Shown in pieces: positions 48,151 through 58,813 of a stretch of 64,000 nt of DNA (the stretch's first letter is position 1; every line of letters starts with the position of its first letter). The stretch is from Malania oleifera. Taxonomy: Eukaryota; Streptophyta; Magnoliopsida; Santalales; Ximeniaceae. The position numbers and the translations under genes are program-made. The stretch covers positions 25,740,182 to 25,804,181 of the forward strand of contig NC_080417.1 of assembly GCF_029873635.1 (NCBI RefSeq), written 5' to 3'. A model generated the notes under the pieces. That model saw nothing but the letters and a program-made list of their open reading frames with translations, did no database searches and was not told the DNA's origin.

Positions 48151-48412
48151 AGTTCCTACACCTGGTGCAAGTCATCCTCCGTGAACTATAGCTCGGGTTC
48201 CTACACCCGGTGCAAGTCACCCTCTGTGAACTATAGCTCGGGTTCCTACACCCGGTGCAAGTCACCCTTCTGTGAACTATAGCTCGGGTTCCTACACCTG
48301 GTGCAAGTCACCCTTCTGTGAACTATAGCTCGGGTTCCCACACCCGGTGCAAGTCACCCTTTGTGAACTATAGCTCGGGTTCCTACACTCGATGCAAGTC
48401 ATTATCATGTGC
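48146..48412 (+). repeat. Tandem array 3 in element G, ~46-bp hairpin unit
   Basis: Six units of CTCGGG-TTCCTACA-CCCGGTG followed by CAAGTCACCCTCTGTGAAC. It shares the loop (TCCTACA) and stem position with arrays 1 and 2 but has another spacer. Confidence 0.9.
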
Positions 48413-48569
48413 TTTCAAGCATACATGCAAATCGGTTTTCAGAAATCATTTTGGTCTCTTTTGTCACAACGGGCCTGGTCCAAAATCAGCGTCTTTTATC
48501 TTTGCAGGCTTGTTGCTACAAATAACGTAGGAGAATTCCTACTTTTTGCTTTGAAGCGACGAAGCCTAC

Positions 48570-48582
48570 AAAGAGGGGCAGC
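48570..48582 (+). other. Polypurine tract of element G
   Basis: AAAGAGGGGCAGC immediately before the 3' LTR (TGTAGACACC at 48583). Confidence 0.8.
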
Positions 48583-49116
48583 TGTAGACACCCCATTTTT
48601 ACCCAGGCCCAATATATGTATTACTATTATTATTATTATTATTGTTATTTTATTATTATTATTATTTTACTTTATTTATTCTTATTATTATTATTATTAT
48701 TAATTTTCACTAATCTTATTATTATTATTATTATTATTTTCTTTATTATTATTTTTCATTAGTATTATTAATATTACTTTTATTTTTATTTTTTATGTCT
48801 ATTTTATTATTATTATTTATTATTTTCATTATTATTTTTATTATTTTTATTATCATTATTATTAGTATTTTTATTACTATTATTACTATTATCTTATATA
48901 TTATTATTATTATTATTTTTTTTTTAATTATTATTATTAATATTACTTTTATTTTTATTTCTATTTATATTGTTTATTATTATTATTATTTATTATTTTC
49001 ATTATTATTGACATTATTTTTAATATTAGGAATTTTACTATTATTATCATTATTTATTTATTTATCTTTGTTATTACTATTATTATTATTATTTTATTAT
49101 TATCATTATTTTTCCC

Positions 49117-49156
<40 letters not shown>

Positions 49157-51416
49157 ATTAATAATTATTTTCATATATATTATTTCCAAAAGAAAAATAT
49201 ACCATAAACTAAAAAGGAAAGGGGAGATTTAGGGTTTCTAATTTTTGCTCATAAAAAACCTATTCTTCTCTTCAAACAGGGGGGCGCTGCACACAGCCGG
49301 CAACAGGAGGCCATTCAAAAAAAAAAACCCGCTTTCTCTCCACATCTTCTTCTCGTAGCCGCAACCACAACCATAGAGAACCCATAGCCATTGCAACAAT
49401 CCTCTTCCCGCAGCACAAACCCCTACATAACAAAGCTGAACCCAGCAGCTCCGGCATTCCATCTCACGGCCACGACACCCACACGCAGCAATCACCCAAT
49501 CTCCCGCAACCCAGTCACCATCTCAAGCGACTCCACGACAAGGAACTCCTATCCTCACGGCTGCATCATCATCCAAGTAGCAGTTCCTCCTCTCCACAGC
49601 AACATCATCATTCACATGGCAACCCCGACACTCACACAGCCACAAATCCCACTTCGCCGCCTCAGTTTCATGCACCAGCAATATCAAAGCCCAGGTCGAC
49701 GAATCGCCAAAGCCACACCGTCAAGGTGAATCAGTAGCTCCAGCTCTCATCATCACCATCGTCATCACCAGAAGACAAGAGACCTTCTGCAACGCCTCTC
49801 GGAACAGCAACCACCAGCCGGCACGCCGTCGCCGCCAACCAGCTCTCCGGTCACCTTCTCCAGCAGCGGTTTCTCCCAGGTAACTCTCTGCACACACACT
49901 CACACACTGGAACACGCCCTGCACACTCACTCACAGCAGGACACACACCAACACACACCACCGCACACTTTTACACACAGCAGAACACACACATACACAG
50001 CACACACATCACGTGTATTTTTATGTTATTTTATTATCCTTTTATTCATTTATTCAGCTATCAGTTTTATTATTTATTTTTATGTTTCTTTTCTTATTTT
50101 GATCTGTTTTGATATTTAAAGTTTAAGACTCCATAGGTGCATACATTGATATCCTATTTGTTATAGTATGTAGTTAATATTCATAACTAGACCTTTTATT
50201 GTATAAATGTTAAAATTTTAAATATTGTATTTTAGGTTTCATTTTATTGCGGCAATATTTAGATTTTTCGTGGTAATTACTATAAATCTTAATTGGGTTG
50301 CTCTTATTTTTGTAGGTTTGGGTTTGGTTTCAATTTTGAATTGTGTGTACGTTAAATAAGTAGTATTGAATAAGTTTTCCTTTTCTTGTTGTCATATATT
50401 TATTTAGTAAATAATATATTCATATTTAGCGTTTTTCTCTTATTGTTATATTATTTTTTTTTATAATTAGAAATTCAAATTTAAATTGTATATTATCAAA
50501 GTAAGGTTTTTATTGTCATCATATCATGTGTAGATATTGTTTAGGTTTTCATGCATGTCTAGGTTTCTTTACACAATTTAGGGTTTTAGTTATTCTTGCA
50601 CTTACTTTATATGTAATAATTGTATATATGGGGTTGTGTATTAATTTTGGTTGCCATATTGAATAGGTACATATTAATTTTGACGATAATTTGTTTCCAT
50701 AAGTTCAATTACTTTCTTACCCTTTTCATTGGTTTCCATACGTTAATTTTAAGTTCGATTTGTTTCTTTAATTAATTGTTGGCATATGTGTGTTGCACAT
50801 CTTTGACAGCGTGTTAATATTAAGCTAAAGATCCTATCAGTAAAATATGTATATTATTAGTTAACAATATTTATTATTATGACTGTTAATATTATTCTTA
50901 TTACTATTATCGTTATTTATTATTATTATTGTTATCATTAAGGTATTTTTTATTATTATTGTTAATATTAGTATTATTATTACTATTATTTATTCTTATC
51001 ATTATTAATATTGTTATCACTATTTTTAGTATATTGTTATTGCCTTATATGTTTATTTGCATATTCATGCACATTCTATTGTATACTAGCTTACATATTT
51101 TCATATTATTATTGTGTTTCAATTTTAGGTTTTTCTATGTTCCCATATCATACTTGTATATACTTGCATAATATATTTGTAGTTTGAGTTGCTTCCGTAA
51201 TCTTGTTTCCATGTTGATATATTGTATGCCATTTATTAGGTTTAATTATTTCCATATTTGAATTATTGTATGTCCATAATATTCTATGTAGGTATCATCC
51301 TTACTATTATTAATATTGTTATTACTATTATTATTTATTATTACTACTATTAATATTCCTATTATTAGTATTATTATTGTATTTTATTATCATTAATATA
51401 TTATTATTACTATTAC

Positions 51417-51465
<49 letters not shown>

Positions 51466-52027
51466 TATTGTTATCATTATTGTTATATTATTATTATTAT
51501 TCTATTTTGAATTATATGTATACTCAATTGTGTTATTTTTAGTGTTTCGTATTTATATTAACGTGTTATTATTTTATTATTATGATATTTTTATTATTAA
51601 CTATTTTCGATTTTAATCCCTATGATTTAATTGCGGGGGGTATTAGCCTTTGGGCTTCACGTACCCTAAGCTCTGAGGGAATATATGTATATATTTATTT
51701 ATTTATTCATTTTTCATGTGTGTTTATTAATTCATAAAAGGAGTAGTTTAAAGAATTATTAGATTAACTTAGGGATAATTTCAAATTAATTAGGTACCGT
51801 TCGTAAGAACGGGCGCGTAGGGGGTGCTCGTACCTTCCCCTCGCGTAACCGAACTCCCGACCCCAACTCTGGTAATGTAGACCGATTCTACCCCTAACGG
51901 GGTAGTAATCATGTGTTCTAACCGCACTAAAGGTTAGTGGCGACTCCGACATTCCATGTTTTTCCATGAAAATATTAAATTGATTTTTAATTTCGCCGTC
52001 CGGGGCACACGCGCTCCCGGGACGTTG
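48583..52027 (+). repeat. 3' LTR of element G, missing its last five bases
   Basis: 3445 bp, near-identical to 37465-40915. The 5' LTR ends GGGACGTTGCGACA; here the sequence stops at GGGACGTTG, then two extra T and the 44-bp target duplication follow. The TG start is intact. Confidence 0.92.
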
Positions 52028-52029
52028 TT

Positions 52030-52073
52030 TAATTTGGAACACACAACCTGGTCCCAAATGTTAACACACCTCT
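52030..52073. other. 44-bp target duplication around element G, right copy
   Basis: Exact copy of 37422-37465. The F integrase region continues from here to the right, so the original uninterrupted site can be recognised from the two flanks. Confidence 0.9.
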
Positions 52074-53492
52074 ATCAAAGATGTTAAAATCCGCAGCCAA
52101 ACCCTGCTGCACTTTCTCCACAATCTCAGCTAACTCTGCATCATTAGTCTGCGTGGCTTTAATACTCTCATGTAAGGTCGGCCGAATCACTAAGCTAGCA
52201 ATGAAAGCCTGATGATCACCGAACACCAACTCCATGCTAAGGCTTTCCAAATCCCGTATGACATGATGCTGAGATACAATTGTAGTTACTACTGCATGTT
52301 CTGACTTCCAACTTAACGCATCTGATACCACATTAGCCTTTCCCGGGTGATAATTGATCGTGCAATCGTAGTCCTTAATCAACTCTAGCCATCGCCTTTG
52401 CCTCATATTTAGCTCCTTCTGCATGAAAACGTACCTGAAACTTTTGTGGTCAGTGAAAATCTCACACTAAACACCGTACAAGTAGTGTCGTCAGATCTTC
52501 AAGGCATAAACAACCACAGCTAACTCTAGGTCATATGTAGGGTAATTCTTATGATACTCCTTAAGTTGCCGAGAAGCATAAGCTACCACCCTACCTTGTT
52601 GCATAAGCACACATCCAAAACCCTTCAAAGACGCGTCACTGTAGATCACAAAATCCCCATCCCCTGAGGGAATGGTCAATACTGGAGCAGTAACTAGCCA
52701 GTGCTTCAACTCGAGAAAGCACCACTCGCAATCACTAGTCTAGTCAAACTTCACTCCCTTCTTAGTCAATCATGTTAGAGGTTCAGACAATTTAGAGAAA
52801 CCTTCCACGAACCGACGATAGTAATCCACCAGTCTTAGAAAACTCCAAACCTCTTGCACACTCTTCGGTCTAGCCCAGTAGATCACAACTTCAATCTTGC
52901 TAGGATCAATGGAGATACCCCCCCTAGACACCACATGGCCTAAGAACGCAACCTGATTCAACCAGAACTCACACTTCTTCAACTTAGCATGCAACTTCTT
53001 TTCTCGCAGAATCTGTAGCACCAACCTCACATGGTTTTCATGCTCTTCTGGACTCCTTGAGTATACTAGAATATCATTGATGAACACCACTACGAACTGA
53101 TCCAGGTACTCATGAAACACCCTATTCATCAGATCCATGAATACTGTCGGTGCATTGGTTAACCCAAACGACATAACCAAAAATTCATAGTGGCCGTATC
53201 TAATTCGAAAAGTAGTCTTTGCTACATCCTCAGACCTAACCCTCACCTGATGATACCCTAATCGTAGGTCGATCTTCGAAAAGGCATGTGTTCCCTACAA
53301 CTGGTTAAAGAGATCATTATATGAGGCAAAGGGTAACAGCTTTTCATCACTTTGTTGATTTCACGGTAGTCAATGCACATATGCATCAACCCGTCCTTTT
53401 TCCTCACAAATAATACTGGAGCTCCCTAGGGTGAAACACTCGGTCGAATAAAACCATGGCCTAGTAGTTCCTGCAACTGCTCCTTCAACTCT
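52030..53492 (-). pseudogene. Reverse transcriptase and RNase H of element F
   Basis: 53246-52770 is the RT palm and thumb: [10 protein letters not shown], then FINDILVYS at residues 55-63, where the first catalytic Asp is Asn (GAT to AAT), and [21 protein letters not shown]. RNase H follows at 52709-52491 ([29 protein letters not shown]) and, after a stop near 52470, at 52424-52029 ([23 protein letters not shown], then the linker to integrase). The RT fingers lie at 53490-53250 with frame breaks (a CIDYR-like stretch near 53370). Interrupted by element G after [12 protein letters not shown]. Confidence 0.88.
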
Positions 53493-54211
53493 TAAAGTTC
53501 TGTTGGAGCCATCTGGTACGGAGCTTTAGAGATCATTGCCTTGTCAGGAAACAACTCTATTGCAAACTCCACCTCACGATCCGAAGGTAAACCTGGTAAT
53601 TCATTAGGAAACACATCCGAAAAATTGTTGACCACTTGAATATCCTCGAGCCTCAACTCGTCCCGTGGCGGTTCTGTCATGCAAGCTAGGTACCCCTGAC
53701 ACCCGTCCAAGAGTAGCCTCCTCGCCTGTAACACTGATAGAACCTGTGGTGTCGAATGCACACACGATCCTACAAAGTCATACTCCTGCACCCCAGGAGG
53801 TCTGAACACTACTACCTTCCTACGACAATCAATCACTACAAAACTAGGTAATAGCCAATCCATCCCCAATATGACATCAAAACCATAAGTGTCGTATACT
53901 ACAAGGTTCGCTGGTAGTAGTCTTCCCTGGATTTCTACTGGGCAGTTCCCTAACATCTTGTTACAGATCGTTACACTTCCAGTCAGCGTAGTCACATACT
54001 ACAACTTATTCATCACACAAGTTTCAACCCCACACAACTTTACAAATCTAGCAGATATGAACGAATTGGTTGCCCCTAAATGAAATAAAAAAATAGCTCT
54101 ATTCGAAAGCAAAACATTGTACCTGTCACTACGTTCCCAGCGTGTTCCGCATCTGCTGGAGTTAGTGAATATACCCTCGCCGGAGCCGTGGTTGCTTGGA
54201 AGTTTCCTCAA
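53492..54211 (-). pseudogene. Aspartic protease region of element F
   Basis: 54211-53999 contains IFLFHLGATNSFISARF, the protease active-site loop with the Asp-Ser pair changed to His-Leu, so it is inactive. After a stop the frame continues at 53995-53492 with VILGMDWL, FRPPG, the MTEPPRDELRLEDIQVVNNF linker and FPDELPGLP-like FPNELPGLPSDREVEF, leading into RT. Stops at about 53996 and 53492. Confidence 0.85.
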
Positions 54212-55300
54212 GGTATCTCATTACTCCCATAGTTCTGGCTCTATGCATGCGTATCTCTCCTCAGTGCCTGACAGCTCCATGACATATGACCTAGCTTGCC
54301 ACAGTTGTAGCAGTTTCCCCAAAACGGCCGACATTTGCCATCGTGCCATCTGTGACACTTGGTTCACGGTGCGGGGGATGGGTCCCATTGATAACTCTGC
54401 CGCTTAGTATTCTTTCGATAACCGGAACTGTAGCTCTTCTTCTTTTTCCATTGTCCCTATTGAGGACCACTCTGAGGACCAGAAGATACTGGCCTCTTCC
54501 CCTGATCCTGTACTACTTCATTTCCCCGAAGGTCGGTCTCAACTATGGTGGCTTTATCCACTAGGACAGAGAACTCACGGATCTGCAGCATCCCCACAAG
54601 ACGGCGGATGTCTTTCCTTAGACCCCTCTCGATCCTCCAAGCCTTCTCGTGTTCATTCAGAACCAAGTACGGTCCAAATCGAGATATATTTCGATAGATA
54701 TATTTCGATATATCTAGAAGCATACCTCTGCACCGTCAAAGTTCCCTACGTCAGGCCCAAAAACTCATCATCCTTCGCATCCTGAGTGGAGACCGGAAAG
54801 TATCTCTCAAAAAATAAGTCCTTAAAGCAGCCCCACGTCATACCAGATGGACCAGCTCTCTGCCTCTCAAGCAGACTAACCGCCGTCCACTATCGCCCAG
54901 CCTCCCCAATCAACTGAAAGGTAGCGTACAAGACCTTCTTCTTCTCAGTGCAATGGAGGACTTCCAAAATCCTCTCAGTCTTCTTGACCCAGTCCTCCGC
55001 CACTATCAGATTAGGTCCTCTCGTGAATGTCGAAGGGTGCATGTGTGTGAACCTCTCGATGGTACACCCCGCATCAGTAGGAGAACTTTCGCGTCTCTTA
55101 ATAGTTCGCCTAATCTTTCGGATCACCTGTCTCACCAAACCACGAGAAACAAAAAGAGACTCATCGTTTGTTATCTCCTCAGAGCCACCCTCCAAGTTAT
55201 TATCCTTGGGCTCCATTCTGAAAACAGAATAGGAATCGGTCAGAATTCCTATATCGTACGTAGTTAATACAATCATAGACCTAATCATGTCAACTATTAC
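54212..55300 (-). pseudogene. gag of element F
   Basis: 55288-54890 has the N-terminal part and the start of the gag domain (GPNLIVAEDWVKKTERILEVL). The domain then decays (54890-54730) and resumes at 54723-54457 (RGLRKDIRRLVGMLQIREFSVLVDKA). A zinc knuckle CYNCGKLGHMSWSC is readable near 54310-54270 on the minus strand with all four ligands present. Frame changes separate the parts. Confidence 0.82.
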
Positions 55301-55526
55301 TCTCCCAGGTCTAAGCCTGCCCCATCACATCGACACAAATCCATCAATGGTTTGCCCTACCTTTACTGGAATCGTCATTCCAGGAAAAACTCAGAATACC
55401 ACCGACAAATCCCGATCTAGCAACAAAGTAACCCTTGACCAACACTACCCATTTCCTACATCATATACTCTGGCATGTAAACATCAACACTCCTAACCAA
55501 GTCTACAATACCTAACAACCTGGTTA

Positions 55527-55538
55527 GCTCTGATACCA
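55527..55538 (-). other. Primer binding site of element F (tRNA-Met type)
   Basis: The minus strand reads TGGTATCAGAGC, a perfect match to the initiator tRNA-Met PBS, three bases from the LTR at 55542. Confidence 0.9.
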
Positions 55539-57230
55539 AGTTGTCATGCCTTGAACCCGCGAGTGGGTCCCAGGTGTGAATAACCTAACCTGTCTCTATA
55601 TCAATTCAAACATACATGATACGATACAATAAAAGGGGTCCGGCCCCATGGGGTACACAAATGCCCTATACACATACACATACAAATCCATACTCATCAG
55701 ATACGTAGTGGAATACAATCTTTCCATACACAAACAGTACCATACCAGAGTCTATACGAAACTTGGATATACATTCACATAATTACAACATACTCTGGGC
55801 GCCTATAAAACCATCCCGACAACCCAAATACAAAAACTCGTACCTAATAGGTACTAGCAGTAGTTAATGACACCCCGCTTCCGAATGCTAGGATGCTAAA
55901 CACGACTACTTGATGGTCCTGAAAGAAAACATTTGTACGTACATTCGGGGTAAGACACCTCTCAGTAAGGAAGAAAGCAGATTATATCAGTGTGTGGCAT
56001 ACTAGTGTTATTTTACGTAAAATATAACACTATATAATATGATACAGTTCCAAAACATTTTCATATGATTCCATATAGTTCCAGTATTTTCACAAATGTG
56101 TTACGGTACATACGATACCCAAAACATATGGTCAGTGTCGTCACACTAGTATGCAACTACACAAGGTCACCTAAGTCTCACAGCGATTATATTTCTACAT
56201 ACACAACTACACTGCGATGACCGAGGCCTAATAGTGATTACATTGCTCCATATGATGTAGATAACACAAGTACTCAATTATGATATGAACTCAAGTTTCA
56301 CAGCGATTACATTGCTAACATGTAACTATTCCATGAACTCAAAGCTTCACAATGATTACATTGTCATACAGGGTGGCTCACACCTTTCGATGACCAGCCG
56401 GATGACATAGTGATATTTCACACCCTCGGATATAGAGCCGGACACTCTCGCCCACGATTTTCACACCAGTACATGGCGCAGCATACGGTAATTAGCCGCC
56501 ACATAGCTGTTTCGGCGTATGGTAATTAGCTGCCACTAGCTGATTTCACAAAACCTAGAATCATTTTGGAGTTCACACTCCTATACATATCAGCGTTCAG
56601 TAATCATCCGCCACTAGCTATTTTACAAATACCTGCAACATTCACATACAACCATACATACCACACTTATTTGGTTTACGACAAATCATATCATTTTCCA
56701 ATTCAATTATACAGTTTATGTAAATATTGATAACAGTCATCTCAATGATACAGTTTCAACATAACCAACAATTTTCCAAACAAAGTAGAGATGATACCCG
56801 AAATCCCCAATTTTCCAAAAAACTGTAACCTGAAAATTCCGCATTTTTATCTTATAGATTTTCCTAGATAAGTAGCCAAAACAAACATACAATTGTAGCC
56901 TACAAGCTTATCGATCTTGATTTCGAAAATAAACTGATATAAATAGAATCCCCTTACCTTAACCCGAATTCTAACTACGAACTCTACGGTCCCCAAAACT
57001 ATGAATCGAGACTCTAAAACCTACAAGCCACTGTACAATACATGCTTACAATTCGTACTGCTGCACATATACTGAAACAGAAACGAAAACGGAGCCTTAC
57101 CTTGATTTTTGCCTAAAACCCAAAAACGCTCAAAACGAGATTTCGATCAGTTAGAAATGTAGAGAATCCTTCCCTGATCCTCGTGATAATGTTCGATTTA
57201 CGAATCAGGTGACGAATGGTGAAGAAATCA

Positions 57231-57232
<2 letters not shown>

Positions 57233-57291
<59 letters not shown>
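57233..57291. repeat. (GA)n microsatellite in the F LTR
   Basis: 59 bases of GA; about 20 bases in the other LTR. The Arg-Glu ORF across it is an artefact. Confidence 0.95.
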
Positions 57292-57293
<2 letters not shown>

Positions 57294-57383
57294 CCGAATT
57301 CTAAAGAGAGGGAGAGAGGATTTCCAAATCTTAGCCAAGAAGCAACCCCAAAATATCTTTTAAAAGCCTTTGACTTGGGTGGA

Positions 57384-57580
57384 TTCGTCGACGAATTGGC
57401 GTCCTCGTCGACGAGTCTGCCATTGGCTTTGTCGATGAGTCGGTGGCCTCGTCAAGAATCCAGATATTTCAATTCTTTCAAACATCTTGGCATTCCCTCA
57501 TCGACGAGTCTCTGAATTTCGTCGACGAGAAGCCTTCAACCTTCGTCGATGAACCCTGGCCTCGTCGACGAACCCTGCTC
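57384..57580 (-). promoter_or_regulatory. U3 motif array in the F 5' LTR (TTCGTCGACGAA)
   Basis: About eight TCGTCGACGA-like copies, equivalent to 35485-35660, plus one extra copy (CCTCGTCGACGAACC near 57560). Confidence 0.65.
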
Positions 57581-57642
57581 AATTTACCATTTTATCCTTC
57601 TTTTACATAATTAATCCATATATCATGGTTCAGGTTCTTAAA

Positions 57643-57647
57643 ATATA
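57643..57647. other. Target site duplication of element F, right copy
   Basis: ATATA, matching 33666-33670. LTR R4 resumes after it. Confidence 0.8.
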
Positions 57648-58272
57648 CATTATACTAAGTGTTGATTGCACACATACATCACTGAGCTTATAAATCCTAT
57701 ATTATTGATGTGCATTGATTATACTGTGCGTAGTGGTACATATCTGCTTTTGTATGAAGCATCTGTTTGTACGTAAATTTTTATATCATTTGTATTCCAG
57801 GCATGGGCTTGAAGAGGGAGGCTAGACCTATTGAATAATCTGGAACTGGCTTAGACACGATTAGGAAAGTTAGGTACACCATCCTGGTAAGGTATGGTTG
57901 TAGGTTGAGGTTAGCCTTGTTAATTGAACTGGTTGTAATCAGTGTTGTTTCACTTGTTAAGTGAGCATTAGTGGAATCTTGGGGCTTGCAAGTTAGAGGC
58001 AGGAACGTAGGCTGTATTGGTGGAACCCCGATAATATATTGTGTGTGCATTTTACATTTATGCACTTTACATTTACTGCACATGTTTGTTATTCTCAATT
58101 TTCTGTGAATGTTGCACATGATTTAATTTTCCCACATTATATTTATTTGTGCATTTGGAAATTGCATAGACAGACTCTAGGTTGTGTAATACTGCAAATG
58201 TTTGGTTAAACCCCTAATGAGTTTAAAATTCCAATTCACCCCCTCCCTCTTGGGAATACACCAAAGCTAACA

Positions 58273-58813
58273 TTGTGGCTAATCCCATATGACATAAAGA
58301 AGGAAGGGTTCTAATTGAAATCAAATTATTATTCTTCCTTAAAGCATTGGATTAGCCATAAGGGATAGTAAAAACAAGGAATTGGTAAAAATTAGGTCAA
58401 ATTTGCATTGTTGACTGTGTTCGATCGACCATATTTGCATGCCTTAATGAATTCAGTTGACCATACCTTTGACCTAGTTTGGTCAACTATCCGATTTCAT
58501 ACTTAAGATATTCAGCGAATCAAATCCAACTCAGCCTACCCATAGCTGACCGAATCTAAAATCGAACATCATTTAGTCGACCGTACCCTTCAAGAACAAA
58601 AGTCATTCGGTTAACCGGGATGTGGAAACTGAAAGGTCAACTTAAGTTTCAGTTGACCGAGTGCTTCCTCGATTGATTGACTAGACTCAGTTTATGCGGC
58701 ATTTATTGTGGTTTAACTAATTGAACCTTCATTCAGTAGATGGAACCTCGTGGCTATATGTAGTTTCACCACACTGAAAGGTCATTTTTTCCTTCAAAAT
58801 AAAGAGAATTTCA
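58273..58813 (+). other. Element S internal DNA between R4 and the env-like gene
   Basis: No ORF. TGGCTAATCC (58275) and GGATTAGCCA (58349) form a 10-bp inverted repeat. 58420-58700 contains several TCGACCATA / TTGACCGA / GGTTAACCGG words like the LTR motif arrays, so part of it may be another LTR scrap. Confidence 0.4.

Larger units (their letters stand above)
37465..52027 (+). mobile_element. Young non-autonomous Tat/Ogre-like element G with gag only
   Basis: 14,563 bp. 5' LTR 37465-40915, perfect PBS, 1.7-kb leader, intact gag ORF (42628-44067), about 2.5 kb non-coding, three tandem-repeat blocks (46585-48412), PPT and 3' LTR 48583-52027. No protease, RT, RNase H or integrase is found on either strand. 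The LTRs are nearly identical. It inserted into the integrase gene of F. This is the structure called a terminal-repeat retrotransposon with GAG domain (TR-GAG). Movement would need pol from an autonomous relative. Confidence 0.88.
33671..57642 (-). mobile_element. Chromodomain Ty3/gypsy element F (Tekay/Del-like), split by element G
   Basis: Minus strand: 5' LTR 57642-55542, tRNA-Met PBS 55538-55527, gag, protease, RT, RNase H, integrase, chromodomain, PPT 35736-35724 and 3' LTR 35723-33671. Without G it is about 9.4 kb, normal for this lineage. The integrase C-terminal chromodomain and the LTR ends TGTAAGAACC / GGCATGACA support a chromovirus. Catalytic residues of protease, RT and integrase are each altered, so it is dead. 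Confidence 0.9.
55542..57642 (-). repeat. 5' LTR of element F
   Basis: 2101 bp. Plus-strand reading runs from TGTCATGCCTTGAACC to GGTTCTTAAA (terminal ACA changed to AAA). Followed by the duplication ATATA at 57643-57647. Clearly more diverged from its partner than the two G LTRs are from each other, including a longer GA run (57233-57291) here. Confidence 0.88.
32236..58272 (+). repeat. Sirevirus LTR R4, split by element F
   Basis: Pieces 32236-33670 and 57648-58272 (2060 bp together) form an LTR from TGTTGACCTTATAGG to AAGCTAACA. TATA box at 33143-33151. The 3' part has the family's ending (CTCTTGGGAATACACC). No PBS or PPT of its own is visible on either side, so it is probably a solo LTR. 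Flanks TGATG and TTGTG are not a convincing duplication. Confidence 0.7.

Noticed and set aside
46585-48412. CRISPR-like array of palindromic repeats
   Set aside because: Spacers are themselves repeated, periods vary from 46 to 58, the setting is inside a plant retrotransposon, and no cas-like gene exists.
32236-58272. R4 as the 5' LTR of a complete Sirevirus ending at 63714
   Set aside because: No PBS follows 58272, and its sequence differs from the LTR at 61823, which instead matches the split LTR at 17268-31035.
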